From: Metabacillus crassostreae
Lineage (GTDB): Bacteria; Bacillota; Bacilli; Bacillales; Bacillaceae
Reading direction: 5' to 3'
DNA: 64,000 nt
Assembly: GCF_016908395.1 (NCBI RefSeq)
Contig: NZ_JAFBDU010000015.1
Span: forward strand, 1 to 64,000
In this document: one piece after another, positions 1 to 9,754 of the stretch
Layout: each line of letters starts with the position of its first letter
Numbering within the stretch: position 1 is the first letter of the stretch
The notes under the pieces: model-generated
The model's database searches: none
Told to the model about the DNA's origin: nothing
Seen by the model: only the letters and a program-made list of their open reading frames with translations
Made by a program: the position numbers and the translations under genes

Positions 1-44
1 AGATCTGTCCACGCTCATTTTAGATAATTTATAAAGAAAATCGC

Positions 45-82
45 AAAAGGGGTTCGGAATGAAACCATTCCGAACCCCTTTT
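45..82 (-). terminator. rho-independent terminator after pbuG
   Basis: A perfect 17-bp inverted repeat (45-61 with 66-82, loop of 4) starts with AAAAGGGG and ends in TTTT. It lies about 50 bp downstream of the pbuG stop. The A and T tracts let it work on either strand. Confidence 0.85.
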
Positions 83-132
83 GTCGACGATCTGAGAGAT
101 GTACTATTTAAGTACACCTCTTCCTCTACCTC

Positions 133-1455
133 TTACGCTAAGAAAATAAAGTATAGAACAAATATTACAAACAACCCATACATAATTGGGTGAATTTCCT
201 TCGCTTTACCCTTCATCGCCATTGTAATTGGATAGAAGATAAATCCGATCGCGATCCCTGTAGCAATACTATATGATAATGGCATTGCAATGATTGTTAA
301 GAATGCTGGAACAGCAATTTCAAAACGATTCCAGTCGATTTTACCTAATGAAGAAACCATTAAGATCCCAACAATTATTAATGCAGGTGCAGTAACTGCT
401 GGTGTAACAACTCCTAATAACGGTGAAAAGAATAATGCTAATAGGAATAATACCGCTGTAACAACTGATGCAAATCCAGATCTTGCACCTGCAGCAACAC
501 CTGCAGATGATTCGATATATGAAGTTGTTGTTGATGTTCCTAGTATAGAACCTACAACTGTTGCAGCTGAATCTGCAAATAAAGCTTTTCCTGCTCTTGG
601 TAATTTATTTTCCTTCATTAACCCTGCTTGGTTTGCAACTGCTACTAATGTACCAGCAGTATCAAAGAAGTCAACAAACAAGAAAGTTAAAATAACAACT
701 AAGATTTGAATTGTGAAAATTTGATCTAAATTGAATAACGCCTGACCAAAAGTTGGCTCTAAGCTTGGTACAGCACCTACGATCGCAGTTGGTGCAGAAA
801 TTTGCCCGAAGATCATCCCTACTACTGCAGTGATAAGCATACCGAAGAAAATCCCGCCTTTAACACCACGAACCATTAAGATAACTGTTACAAAAACACC
901 AAAGATTGCAAGCAGTGTCTGTGGGTTTGATAAATCTCCTAAACTTACAAGTGTTGATTCATTACCAACGATGATTCCAGCATTTTGAAACCCTACAAAA
1001 GTGATAAATAAACCGATACCCGCTCCTACAGCAAACTTAAGCTCTGCCGGAATAGAATTTATAATTTTTTCACGTAAACCAGATAATGTTAGAGCAATAA
1101 AGATTATTCCTGAAACAAAAACTCCCGATAAAGCTGTTTGCCAAGGTACACCCATTGTTAATATTACTGTGAATGAGAAAAATGCGTTTAAACCCATACC
1201 AGGGGCAAGTGCTATTGGATACTTGGCGATAAGACCCATTAATAATGAACCTACAGCAGCTGCAATTGCTGTAGCTGTGAAGATAGCACCTGAATCCATT
1301 CTCATATCAGCAGGTAAATCAGGTATTGACTCCATAGATAATATGCTTGGGTTAACAAATAAAATGTAGGCCATTGATAAAAATGTTGTTAATCCCCCAA
1401 TAAACTCACGACGATAGTTAGTACCTAATTCATCGAATTGAAAAAACTTCTTCAT
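133..1455 (-). CDS. pbuG: hypoxanthine/guanine permease (NCS2, AzgA-like)
   Basis: Integral membrane purine permease importing hypoxanthine and guanine by proton symport. The N-terminus (MKKFFQFDELGTNYRREFIG) and the following GGLTTFLSMAYILFVNP segment are typical of the AzgA/PbuG group, with a dozen or more hydrophobic segments through its 440 residues. An in-frame start lies 12 codons upstream, but the ATG at 1455 has AGGAGG (1466-1471) ten bases before it, so I chose it. It follows guaA in the same direction, as in B. subtilis. It has its own guanine riboswitch, so it should be shut off when guanine is plentiful. The function assignment is by family resemblance. Confidence 0.93.
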   Translation of the reverse strand: MKKFFQFDELGTNYRREFIGGLTTFLSMAYILFVNPSILSMESIPDLPADMRMDSGAIFTATAIAAAVGSLLMGLIAKYPIALAPGMGLNAFFSFTVILTMGVPWQTALSGVFVSGIIFIALTLSGLREKIINSIPAELKFAVGAGIGLFITFVGFQNAGIIVGNESTLVSLGDLSNPQTLLAIFGVFVTVILMVRGVKGGIFFGMLITAVVGMIFGQISAPTAIVGAVPSLEPTFGQALFNLDQIFTIQILVVILTFLFVDFFDTAGTLVAVANQAGLMKENKLPRAGKALFADSAATVVGSILGTSTTTSYIESSAGVAAGARSGFASVVTAVLFLLALFFSPLLGVVTPAVTAPALIIVGILMVSSLGKIDWNRFEIAVPAFLTIIAMPLSYSIATGIAIGFIFYPITMAMKGKAKEIHPIMYGLFVIFVLYFIFLA

Positions 1456-1533
1456 AGTAGGTGTTCCTCCTAGGTTAGTTAAACGTCGCATAATGAAGGG
1501 AACCTAAATAATAGATTATAAGTTCGATAATAA

Positions 1534-1563
1534 TAAAAGCGCTCATAGCAGACCATGAGCGCT
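1534..1563 (-). terminator. intrinsic terminator of the pbuG riboswitch
   Basis: A 9-bp stem (1538-1546 with 1555-1563, AGCGCTCAT/ATGAGCGCT) is followed on the minus strand by TTTTATTATTA. It lies between the purine aptamer and pbuG, where the expression platform of a transcriptional OFF switch is expected. Confidence 0.8.
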
Positions 1564-1613
1564 TGACACTTGAAAATATTAATACTAGGTTAATGAAATA
1601 AAACCTATATACT

Positions 1614-1690
1614 AATACTTCGTAGTCAAGCAATTTACGGTAGCTTGGTAGAAACTTTTGGGCCATATCCCCAACATTATACGACGTATT
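1614..1690 (-). promoter_or_regulatory. guanine riboswitch (purine aptamer) upstream of pbuG
   Basis: On the minus strand the aptamer has P1 (AATAC/GTATT), the J1/2 TATAAT segment, a P2 arm with GGATATGG, the J2/3 GTTTCTACC segment, a P3 arm with CCGTAAA, and a J3/1 reading TTGACTACG. The specificity position in J3/1 is C, so it should bind guanine or hypoxanthine rather than adenine. A terminator follows before pbuG, so ligand binding should stop transcription. Confidence 0.93.
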
Positions 1691-1743
1691 TCGACTTATT
1701 TTGTTATAAATTTATTTTATCAGTTCATTGTTATTCCGTCAAT

Positions 1744-1775
1744 AAAAAAACGAACATTATTTTAAATAATGTTCG
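1744..1775 (-). terminator. terminator after guaA
   Basis: An 11-bp stem (1751-1761 with 1765-1775, CGAACATTATT/AATAATGTTCG) is followed on the minus strand by seven T, starting 14 bp after the guaA stop. Confidence 0.8.
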
Positions 1776-1788
1776 TTTTGTTCGTGTT

Positions 1789-3327
1789 TTACTCCCACTC
1801 AATTGTTGCAGGTGGTTTACTTGTAATATCATACACAACACGATTTATGTGGTTCACTTCATTTACGATTCTAGTTGAAATCACTTCTAGTACATCCCAT
1901 GGAATTCTTGCCCAATCTGATGTCATCCCGTCAATAGAGGTTACTGCACGAATACCGATTGTGTAATCATATGTTCTTGCATCACCCATAACTCCTACAC
2001 TTCTTATATCAGGAAGAACTGTGAAGTATTGCCAAATATCACGATCAAGACCAGCCTTTTTAATTTCATCACGCAGGATATGGTCAGATTCACGAACAAT
2101 CTCAAGCTTTTCTTCACTAATTTCACCAAGTACTCGGATACCAAGTCCTGGTCCTGGGAATGGCTGTCTCCAAACGATTTCATCAGGAATTCCTAACTCA
2201 GAGCCTAAAGCACGAACTTCGTCTTTGAATAATGTGTTTAGTGGCTCAATCAGTTGGAATTGCATATCTTCTGGAAGACCACCAACATTATGATGAGATT
2301 TGATCGTTTGAGCTGTAGCAGTACCACTCTCAATAATATCCGTATATAACGTACCTTGTGCTAAGAATTCAATTCCTTCAAGCTTAGCTGATTCATCGTC
2401 AAATACATAAATAAACTCATTACCGATGATTTTACGCTTTTTCTCAGGATCTGAAACACCTTTTAATTTATTTAAGAAACGATCCTTCGCATCCACTTTA
2501 ATAACATTCATATTGAAGCCTTCTGTAAATGTCTTCATAACACTTTCTGCTTCATTTTTACGCAATAAACCATGATCAACAAAAATACATGTTAACTGAT
2601 CACCGATTGCTTTATGAATTAATACAGCAACAACTGATGAATCAACTCCACCGCTTAATGCACAAAGAACTTTCTTATTTCCTACTTTTGCTTTAAGCTT
2701 ATCAGTTTCCATCTCAATGAAGTTTTCCATTGACCAGTTACCAGCACATTCACAAATACCAAAAACAAAGTTTTTCAATAAATCATTACCATATTCAGAA
2801 TGTCTTACCTCTGGATGAAATTGAACACCATAAAATTTGCGATCTTCATTACTCATCGCCGCATATGGACATGATGTGCTTGTAGCATCTACAGTAAAGC
2901 CTTCAGGAATCTCTCTAACAAGATCTCCATGACTCATCCATACTACTTGTTGCTCTGGTAAGTCAGCAAATAAACCTGGTTTGCCATTAATATCAATTGT
3001 TGCTTTACCATATTCACGATGACTTGCTGATTCTACTTTTCCACCAAGCTTATGTGTCATAAGCTGCATACCGTAGCAAATCCCTAAAACAGGAATGCCT
3101 AAATCGAAAATCGCTTCATCACAGTCAAATGCATTTTCTCCGTAAACACTGTTAGGTCCACCAGATAAAATAACACCTTTAGGGTTTAATTTCTTAATTT
3201 CCTCTGCTGTTAGTGTGTGAGGATGTAGCTCACTATACACACCAAACTCACGGATACGTCTTGTAATTAATTGATTGTACTGGCTACCAAAGTCTAGTAC
3301 TACTACCATTTCATGAATGTTTGCCAA
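1789..3327 (-). CDS. guaA: GMP synthase (glutamine-hydrolysing)
   Basis: Converts XMP to GMP with ATP and glutamine. The class I amidotransferase domain comes first ([16 protein letters not shown]; nucleophile in GICYGMQ; His/Glu in FHPEVRHSE). It is followed by the ATP-pyrophosphatase domain (SGGVDSSV) and the C-terminal dimerisation domain ending in KPPATIEWE. Length is about 512 residues, normal for the family. The frame stays open to a GTG at 3336, but GAGGTGA sits directly upstream of the TTG at 3327, and that TTG gives an N-terminus close to the B. subtilis protein. The start is therefore probable, not certain. It is preceded by a guanine riboswitch. Confidence 0.96.
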   Translation of the reverse strand: MANIHEMVVVLDFGSQYNQLITRRIREFGVYSELHPHTLTAEEIKKLNPKGVILSGGPNSVYGENAFDCDEAIFDLGIPVLGICYGMQLMTHKLGGKVESASHREYGKATIDINGKPGLFADLPEQQVVWMSHGDLVREIPEGFTVDATSTSCPYAAMSNEDRKFYGVQFHPEVRHSEYGNDLLKNFVFGICECAGNWSMENFIEMETDKLKAKVGNKKVLCALSGGVDSSVVAVLIHKAIGDQLTCIFVDHGLLRKNEAESVMKTFTEGFNMNVIKVDAKDRFLNKLKGVSDPEKKRKIIGNEFIYVFDDESAKLEGIEFLAQGTLYTDIIESGTATAQTIKSHHNVGGLPEDMQFQLIEPLNTLFKDEVRALGSELGIPDEIVWRQPFPGPGLGIRVLGEISEEKLEIVRESDHILRDEIKKAGLDRDIWQYFTVLPDIRSVGVMGDARTYDYTIGIRAVTSIDGMTSDWARIPWDVLEVISTRIVNEVNHINRVVYDITSKPPATIEWE

Positions 3328-3533
3328 AATCGTCACCTCATTGTTTTTTAACTACTATTCTCTATTATACTAAAACAAACTTTGCATACTCATATAAAAG
3401 TGAAGATTAAACTAGCAAAAATTCCAGAAAGAACTATTCGCTTCCGTATGTTTGGTTTATCTTCCTTACAAAGTCATCATAACCCAGGAAATATCATATA
3501 ATGCAAAAAAACTAGACTTCTGTCCTTCTATAT

Positions 3534-3583
3534 AAAAAAGAAGGCAGAATTCTAGTTACAATAACGAACTTTATTCTGCCTTC
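3534..3583 (-). terminator. intrinsic terminator of the guaA riboswitch
   Basis: A long hairpin with outer stem GAAGGCAGAA(T)/(A)TTCTGCCTTC (3540 and 3583 outer edges) is followed by six T on the minus strand. Its 5' arm overlaps the 3' side of aptamer P1, the arrangement of a mutually exclusive switch. Confidence 0.8.
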
Positions 3584-3648
3584 ATAGTCAGGTTATTTAC
3601 GGTTACCCGGTAGAGACTCTCGATCCATATTATCGAGGATATATGAAG
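3580..3648 (-). promoter_or_regulatory. guanine riboswitch upstream of guaA
   Basis: Purine-aptamer signatures appear in order on the minus strand: P1 CTTCATA, TATCC, ATATGG, GTCTCTACC, GGGTAACCGTAAA and CCTGACTATGAAG. The J3/1 base is C (guanine type). The terminator at 3534-3583 begins within the P1 3' strand. Confidence 0.92.
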
Positions 3649-3693
3649 GTACAATATAATTTTTTCTATTCTATCAGTCTATCGTATAAAAGG

Positions 3694-5904
3694 TCAAGAT
3701 GATGTTCTTTTAATTAAATTTTCCCACAATTCATTTGACCTCTGCCACTCTTCATTAGAGCTATCACGTCGATATAATGCTCTTTCATAGCTTTTTGTTA
3801 ATGCGGTCATCTCGACGATTTGAAAATATCGGTCAATATAATGAGCAAAATCGCGCAATGTTTGATCAGGCTTCTTCTTTAAGCCTATTCTTTCAAACTG
3901 CTTTAGCAATGATTCATAAGCTTGAAAAAACACATCGTCATCTTTTCTATCCCTATATTTCAACAGCAGCAATCTTCCTAACCATTTTGTTCTTGTTTTG
4001 AACATAATGAAGCCTGTAATAACAGTTACCAACAATATTCCATATAATCCATAGCTACCTAAGCGGATATCAAATAGTGTGAATGTGTCATTAGAAGTTG
4101 TTGAGCTTGCATCTTGTTCCTCTTGATTAGGTTTTTCAGGCGTTTCTTCAGGTTCTTCTTCTTTTTCAACTTGTGTTTCTTGTTGATCTGATTCTTCATT
4201 TTCATCAGCATTTTTATAATCAGCTGTTAACTCATAAGGATTTACAAAGCCTTGTGTTGGTTCAAATGGAACCCAGCCAACACCATCAAAGTAAATTTCC
4301 ACCCATGAGTGGGCATTGTTATTCGTGATTCTGTATTCCTTTTCTACGTTTGAAAGAGCCCGAACAAAATCACCCTCTGTATAGCCTTTTACCCATCTAG
4401 CTGGAATATCAATTGACCGTAGCAATACAATCATTGATGTTGAAAAATTATCACAATATCCTGTGAAGGTTTCAAATAAAAATTGATCAACATAATCTTG
4501 ATTTCCTTCTGGAATCGCAATATCTTCTCTATCATAAGAAAAGGCTACTGATCCCAAATATTCTTCAATCGCTTTAGCTCGATCGTATTGATTTCCTGCT
4601 TCTTCGGTAATGTTCACCGCTAAGTCCCTAACCCGCTGTGGAAGTGAGTCAGGTAATTGAGTATATCTTTCCATAAAGCCTTCTGGCATATTTTCAAATG
4701 TTTGTTCTTTTTTCATTTCATTTATTGGATATAACGGGATATTATAACTAATGTCATATCCTAAAAATTCTTCTCTTTCTCCTTCATCATTAGGAAATGG
4801 AGAAAGCTGCTCTATATTTTTATTCACATACAGAGGAAGATTGTTTTCTGTCTCAAAGGACGTTAAGCCTAAGGGATAAATCACATGCAAAAATTTATAG
4901 CCTTCATTGATTGCAATTGTTGAGGTGAGTTGTTTTGTTTCTACTCTCTCATCAACCCAATTAAACTCATTTTGGATATTTGTTACCTCTTCTTTTACAG
5001 CTTCAGGATCAGATGCCTGCCATCCTTTTCCTGTATAAACATCCTTTGTTTCAACACGCCAATAATGCCTATCAGAAGAGACGTGAGTCAAGACCTCCGT
5101 ATCATCCTCAACAAACCCTCCACCTAGCTGATCATCATTTTGACTATAACCAATTTTCTTTGTGCCGCTTCCTTCATCCTCTTCACGACCAACAGCTGTA
5201 ATGTATGGAACAGGATCTGGCCACTGAGGTGAAGCCTTTGGTGCTAGTATTGCTAAAATCATCGAAACTACAATAAATGCAAAAAGTGGTAAAATCCAGC
5301 GAAGAGAAGCAATTTTCTTCACCTGTAAGTTCTCGAGCTTTTTCAGTCGATCAAAATAAAGCAAACCAAGCATAAAAAAGCCTATTAACACTGTTCGAAC
5401 AATAGCAAATGTTGCATCATAAGCTGTAAAAGTATCCAATATCGTAATATACAGGAGCGTTAAAACAAAGAAAAACAAAATTCTTCGTTGAAACAAGATC
5501 CAATAATGAATCAAATAAACTAGCAGCCATAAAAGGGTGAAAAATAAAAGTGATCTAAATGAAGACGTCATATTTAACCAATCTGCATTAGGAATTAGCC
5601 CAAAATTGTAGGCAATATCTCTCCCTAAATCTCTTAGCCATAAAAAGCTAAAAAACACTCCTTCAAAGTACAAGCCATGTAACATAAAAGCGATAATAAA
5701 AAGCTTTATTGGATATGTGAAATACCAGCGTACTTTGAAAAAAATGAGTATAAAACTAACGCCAATAAAAAAACTAAAGATAAATGTGTTTGCTGTATCT
5801 GTATAATCTTCAAGTGGCCTTAGCCATTCCCATAATAAAATAAACGCAAAGATATAGTAGATAAAAGCAATTGTTTTACTGTCATTTTCCCTTTGAAGCT
5901 TCAC
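3694..5904 (-). CDS. yebA: transglutaminase-like membrane protein, YebA/TgpA type
   Basis: The 736 residues begin with about six membrane helices (to roughly residue 220) and continue with a large extracytoplasmic part. The transglutaminase core shows the catalytic Cys in GYCDNFSTSM, His in NNAHSWVEIYF and the acidic residue near GWVPFEPT. A linker rich in Glu, Gln and Pro follows, then one more helix and a DUF4129-like cytoplasmic tail. The start is a GTG at 5904 with GAGGTG upstream, overlapping the yeaD stop as GTGA, so the two are probably translationally coupled. MoxR, DUF58 and transglutaminase genes commonly form this trio. The substrate is unknown. Confidence 0.88.
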   Translation of the reverse strand: MKLQRENDSKTIAFIYYIFAFILLWEWLRPLEDYTDTANTFIFSFFIGVSFILIFFKVRWYFTYPIKLFIIAFMLHGLYFEGVFFSFLWLRDLGRDIAYNFGLIPNADWLNMTSSFRSLLFFTLLWLLVYLIHYWILFQRRILFFFVLTLLYITILDTFTAYDATFAIVRTVLIGFFMLGLLYFDRLKKLENLQVKKIASLRWILPLFAFIVVSMILAILAPKASPQWPDPVPYITAVGREEDEGSGTKKIGYSQNDDQLGGGFVEDDTEVLTHVSSDRHYWRVETKDVYTGKGWQASDPEAVKEEVTNIQNEFNWVDERVETKQLTSTIAINEGYKFLHVIYPLGLTSFETENNLPLYVNKNIEQLSPFPNDEGEREEFLGYDISYNIPLYPINEMKKEQTFENMPEGFMERYTQLPDSLPQRVRDLAVNITEEAGNQYDRAKAIEEYLGSVAFSYDREDIAIPEGNQDYVDQFLFETFTGYCDNFSTSMIVLLRSIDIPARWVKGYTEGDFVRALSNVEKEYRITNNNAHSWVEIYFDGVGWVPFEPTQGFVNPYELTADYKNADENEESDQQETQVEKEEEPEETPEKPNQEEQDASSTTSNDTFTLFDIRLGSYGLYGILLVTVITGFIMFKTRTKWLGRLLLLKYRDRKDDDVFFQAYESLLKQFERIGLKKKPDQTLRDFAHYIDRYFQIVEMTALTKSYERALYRRDSSNEEWQRSNELWENLIKRTSS

Positions 5905-7121
5905 GAATTGCCCACCTCTTTGAATCCATTTTCAACATCACGATTCTGCAAAATCCTCACACTAATATGACGCTTTTTTAGCCTCTCGATTAGGACACTA
6001 TCTTCTTTTGATAGCTTGTCATAGTAGCCCTTAACCATATACACCATATATGTTTGCTGGTGCCCTACAAGTCCTTCGAGCTTGCGAACTAAATCAAGAT
6101 TCAAGTTACTAGTAAAGATAATATTTGTCACTTGCTTCATATCTGCTTTTAATCTCGGATTCTCTAAAGATGCTGAAAATGGTTTATGACTATCACAATC
6201 TACTTTTGCAAGATGATAAAAAATACTTCTTACATGTTGTTCATCTGATTGTAGTCCAAACACATGCTGATCAGATCCCATTGATATAAGACTTACTCTT
6301 GCACCACTTTTCACAATTGCTTTTATATATGATGCTGTATGTGTGATAAGCGATTCAAATAAAGCAGATTTTGTCCGATCTAAAAAGACGACAACATCAC
6401 GACTCTGTAATTGTTCAAATTCCTTTGTCATAATTGAATCTCTTCTTGCTGTTGCTTTCCAATCAATCCAAGCAAATTTATCACCAGGCTGATATTCTCT
6501 AACTCCAACTGCTATCGTTGAATCCTGCCAATATTTCGTTTGTGTTGAAGCAGATCCTTGTTCAAATTGTTTTTCATTAGGACGATAATCAACATCAATT
6601 AATGTTGGATAAACTAAAAAGTAATTTTCAACTACAAATGTCATTTCCTTCTCAATTAATCCAAATAAGTCTCCAGTACGAACTCGAACAGAGCCAAATT
6701 GATGTTCACCTCTTGGCATATTTAACAACGCATAACTATACGTAACAGATCTTTTAAACCAAGGAAAAAACAGCTTCTTGGGCTCTTCCAGCTTTTTGAT
6801 TCCTTTTATTCGATCAGTGAGTTCATCCTCAACTAAAAGGTAAAATAACGGAAAGGGGAATTTTCGCTTCACAGTAACTGTAGCAATCAACCTCTGACCA
6901 GCAGTAAACTGTTCTTGATTAACTTTTCTTGTTACCTGAAATGACCGAATCGGATATAGCATTAACAAAATTGAATAAATGGCAAAAGGTAAAAAACTAT
7001 AAAACAAAAACCAACTTACAAATCCACCTTGAAACATCGCATAGCTAAATGCCGCAAGCGTAAGAAATAGGAGAGAAAACAGCTTCCAACCAACGGAAAA
7101 CCTTTTAAAAAGCGCAATCAT
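5901..7121 (-). CDS. yeaD: DUF58 protein, YeaD type
   Basis: A 406-residue protein with two N-terminal membrane helices (about 12-60), an extracellular-looking beta-rich part, and the DUF58 signature VREYQPGDKFAWIDWKATAR at about residues 208-227. This is followed by a von Willebrand A-like fold (VVVFLDRT). DUF58 proteins act with MoxR ATPases, and their biochemical role is not established. The start overlaps the yeaC stop as ATGA and the stop overlaps yebA by 4 nt, so the three genes form one tightly coupled operon. Confidence 0.9.
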   Translation of the reverse strand: MIALFKRFSVGWKLFSLLFLTLAAFSYAMFQGGFVSWFLFYSFLPFAIYSILLMLYPIRSFQVTRKVNQEQFTAGQRLIATVTVKRKFPFPLFYLLVEDELTDRIKGIKKLEEPKKLFFPWFKRSVTYSYALLNMPRGEHQFGSVRVRTGDLFGLIEKEMTFVVENYFLVYPTLIDVDYRPNEKQFEQGSASTQTKYWQDSTIAVGVREYQPGDKFAWIDWKATARRDSIMTKEFEQLQSRDVVVFLDRTKSALFESLITHTASYIKAIVKSGARVSLISMGSDQHVFGLQSDEQHVRSIFYHLAKVDCDSHKPFSASLENPRLKADMKQVTNIIFTSNLNLDLVRKLEGLVGHQQTYMVYMVKGYYDKLSKEDSVLIERLKKRHISVRILQNRDVENGFKEVGNS

Positions 7122-8083
7122 TTACTACTTAACGACCTTTGAACTGGCACAGAAGTTCGACTAATAATCTCTCCAATAATATCCTCTGATGATTTCCCCT
7201 CAAATTTCGCCTCAGATCTTAATATAATTCGATGCGCCAAAGTGTAAACAGCTAAATATTGAATATCATCAGGAATAATATAATCTCTTCCTAAAATAAA
7301 AGCATATGCTTGAGCAGCTTTCATTAATGCAATAGAAGCACGTGGACTTGCTCCCAAATAAACAGAAGGATGCTTTCTCGTTTTACTAGTGATATCGATA
7401 ATATAGTTTTTAATCGTTTCATCTACATAAACAGTTTGGATCTCATCTTGTAGCTCTGCTAATTCTTCTTTTGAAATAACACTTTCAATCTTATGGATCG
7501 GTCTTTCCTTTTCCGCTAAAGTTAACACTTCAAATTCTTCAGATTTTGTTGGATACCCCATTCTTAGCTTAAATAAAAATCGATCAAGCTGTGCTTCAGG
7601 CAAAGGGTATGTTCCTTCATAATCAACAGGATTTTGTGTGGCCATAACAAAGAAGGGCTTCGCAAGGATTCTAGTGTTACCATCAACAGTCACACTTCCT
7701 TCCTCCATCCCCTCTAATAAGGCAGATTGCGTCTTAGGAGAAGTTCGATTAATTTCATCAGCTAAAACAATATTTCCAAAAAGCGGACCTTCACGGAATT
7801 CAAATCTTAATTCTTTAGGGTTATATATGGAAACACCCGTCACATCAGACGGAAGTAAATCAGGCGTGAACTGAATTCGCTTAAACTCTGCACCAACAGA
7901 TTTAGCAAGTGCCTTAACCATCATCGTCTTCCCAACACCTGGAACATCCTCAAGTAAAACATGACCATTTGCAAGAATCGCTACAAGACTTAATAAACTA
8001 ACATCTCTTTTTCCGACCATAACACTTTCAATATTTTTAATAACTCGACCGAGTTTTGGATGCATTGCTTCGTATTGAGACAT
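7118..8083 (-). CDS. yeaC: MoxR-family AAA ATPase
   Basis: AAA+ ATPase of the MoxR type, 321 residues, likely a chaperone for its DUF58/transglutaminase partners. Walker A is EDVPGVGKTMM, Walker B is IVLADEINRTSPKTQSALLEGMEEG, and sensor 1 is ATQNPVDYEGTYPLPEAQLD. The frame is open 13 codons further upstream, but the ATG at 8083 has AGGAGG at ideal spacing and gives the usual MoxR N-terminus. It is the first gene of the yeaC-yeaD-yebA operon. Confidence 0.93.
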   Translation of the reverse strand: MSQYEAMHPKLGRVIKNIESVMVGKRDVSLLSLVAILANGHVLLEDVPGVGKTMMVKALAKSVGAEFKRIQFTPDLLPSDVTGVSIYNPKELRFEFREGPLFGNIVLADEINRTSPKTQSALLEGMEEGSVTVDGNTRILAKPFFVMATQNPVDYEGTYPLPEAQLDRFLFKLRMGYPTKSEEFEVLTLAEKERPIHKIESVISKEELAELQDEIQTVYVDETIKNYIIDITSKTRKHPSVYLGASPRASIALMKAAQAYAFILGRDYIIPDDIQYLAVYTLAHRIILRSEAKFEGKSSEDIIGEIISRTSVPVQRSLSSK

Positions 8084-8255
8084 GATATTCCTCCTGAGAT
8101 GAATTCTATCTTTCTTCTTCATTATAGTATTCTGATTAACTTAACAAAATCCTTTTGATTTTAGTAATATATTGAAATTTTAACAATATAAAAAGAAAGG
8201 GATACATCAAGTTTTCCCGAATAGGTACAGTAGAGGAATGAAAGGAGAGAAAAGT

Positions 8256-8633
8256 ATGGGCTTTCTAGATGGACTTTTAGACAATGCTTCAACAATCTCA
8301 AACGAAGAAGTAACAAAAGAATTAGAACAACTTTTAGCTCACGGTGAGGAAATTGATGTGGCATTCAAGTTAATAAGAGATCTAATCGTATTCACAAACA
8401 AGCGACTCTTAGTTGTAGATAAACAAGGACTAACAGGCAAAAAGGTTGAATACCACTCCATTCCCTATAAAAGCATATCCCACTTCAGTATCGAAACAGC
8501 GGGTCACTTTGATCTTGATGCAGAACTAAAAATATGGATTTCTGGCGCACAAACACCCGCTATCGCAAAACAATTCAAAAAAGATAGTAGCATTTATGAT
8601 ATTCAAAAGGTTTTAGCAACAATTTGTGGGTAA
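8256..8633 (+). CDS. PH-domain protein (bPH_1-like)
   Basis: A small soluble protein of 125 residues, divergent from yeaC. The central FKLIRDLIVFTNKRLLVVDKQGLTGKKVEYHSIPYKSISHFSIETAG is the recurring pattern of bacterial pleckstrin-homology (bPH_1) proteins, here given only as a description of residues about 37-84. There is no signal peptide or membrane helix. The start at 8256 has AAAGGAG upstream and is preferred to an in-frame ATG 18 nt earlier. Function is unknown in this family. Confidence 0.8.
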   Translation: MGFLDGLLDNASTISNEEVTKELEQLLAHGEEIDVAFKLIRDLIVFTNKRLLVVDKQGLTGKKVEYHSIPYKSISHFSIETAGHFDLDAELKIWISGAQTPAIAKQFKKDSSIYDIQKVLATICG

Positions 8634-8698
8634 TCCAGTCGGAATATGATGTATATTTGAAAAGTGAGGCTAGCTTTTGCTAGTCTTATTTTAGCCAA

Positions 8699-8728
8699 CA
8701 AAAAAGCTTCTCACTATTGTGAGAAGCT
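8699..8728 (-). terminator. terminator after the LCP gene
   Basis: A 10-bp stem (8705-8714 with 8719-8728, AGCTTCTCAC/GTGAGAAGCT) is followed on the minus strand by TTTTTTG. It sits between two convergent genes and could serve both. Confidence 0.8.
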
Positions 8729-8737
8729 CTCCGTATA

Positions 8738-9754
8738 TTAATTCTCATCCATATGTGTTGAAAACTCATTAGAAACATTGTCTACTATACTGCTATTAAG
8801 CTCCAAATAATACTGACCCTCCATATTAATACCCTCTGAACTTTCTGTAAGATCTAGTGTGTGAATCGAATATATGTCTGATTTCGATATGACTGAATAT
8901 AATGTATCTAAAGGCATATTTGTATCAACATATTGAGATAAATCTTTAATTTGTTGAAGTGATATTCCTCCTTTTGCTTCGCTAATTACTGAATTTACAA
9001 ATCTTGCATGTTCCTTTTCTCTCCCTATCGATCCATCAGACAATGAAAATCTCTCTCTCAATAGTGCCAGCATTTCCTCACCATTAAATTGATGTGTTCC
9101 TTTTTCAATCTTTTGTGTTCGTCCATCTCCCTTTGTTAAGCTAACAGACTCATTCAGCTGATAAGATATTCCACCTAATGAATCAATAATTGATATAAAT
9201 CCATCCATGTTCACTACAGCATAATAATCAACAGGTATATTCATTAAATTTGCAACCGTTTCAACTGCAGAATCCACACCACCATATGTGTATGCATGAG
9301 TAAATTTATCCTTTTTCATTTCCTTCCCAGCTTTATCGATGATCGATACATATGCATCACGCGGAATGGAAGTTAGCTTCACCGTTTCGTTTTCACGATT
9401 ATAAGTTAATAAAACATTTGCATCAGATCGGTTATACGCATCAATTCCCATAAGTAAAATGGAGAAGACTTCTTGATTTTGGTTAACAATGGTCTCAGTG
9501 ATCGACTCTGCATTTTGATTTTTATTACCTGTTAAAATTGTCGGTAATAGTATACTAGTAAAAACAATTAGTAGTAATATGAGACTTAAAGTAGGAACCA
9601 TATGATTTTTTAAAAAAGGCTTTCTTTTTTGCTGCTTTACTTTATTATTATCGGCTATTCGATTAAATACCTTCTTCCGATCTTCACTCGTAAACTCCAG
9701 TTCATCATCATCTTTAGCCCAAATTAGTGAGTTCTTTAGTTCTTTTTCATCCAT
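8738..9754 (-). CDS. LytR-CpsA-Psr (LCP) domain membrane protein, possible anti-sigma partner
   Basis: 338 residues: a charged cytoplasmic N-terminus of about 50, one membrane helix (about 53-73), then an extracellular LCP domain. Landmarks are SILLMGIDAYNRSDANVLLTYN, SIPRDAYVSI, THAYTYGGVDSAVETVANLM and LLRERFSLSDG. LCP enzymes attach glycopolymers to peptidoglycan. The start overlaps the upstream ECF sigma gene by 8 nt, the usual place for an anti-sigma factor. The N-terminal 50 residues could bind the sigma factor, which would make this a sensor with an LCP ectodomain. That role is inference; a plain wall-polymer transferase is the alternative. Confidence 0.82.
   Translation of the reverse strand: MDEKELKNSLIWAKDDDELEFTSEDRKKVFNRIADNNKVKQQKRKPFLKNHMVPTLSLILLLIVFTSILLPTILTGNKNQNAESITETIVNQNQEVFSILLMGIDAYNRSDANVLLTYNRENETVKLTSIPRDAYVSIIDKAGKEMKKDKFTHAYTYGGVDSAVETVANLMNIPVDYYAVVNMDGFISIIDSLGGISYQLNESVSLTKGDGRTQKIEKGTHQFNGEEMLALLRERFSLSDGSIGREKEHARFVNSVISEAKGGISLQQIKDLSQYVDTNMPLDTLYSVISKSDIYSIHTLDLTESSEGINMEGQYYLELNSSIVDNVSNEFSTHMDEN

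Noticed and set aside
290-709. Open frame on the plus strand inside pbuG
   Set aside because: It is the reverse-strand shadow of a strongly supported permease gene, has no ribosome site and gives a low-complexity product. Similar shadows under guaA, tctA, groEL and others were dropped for the same reason.
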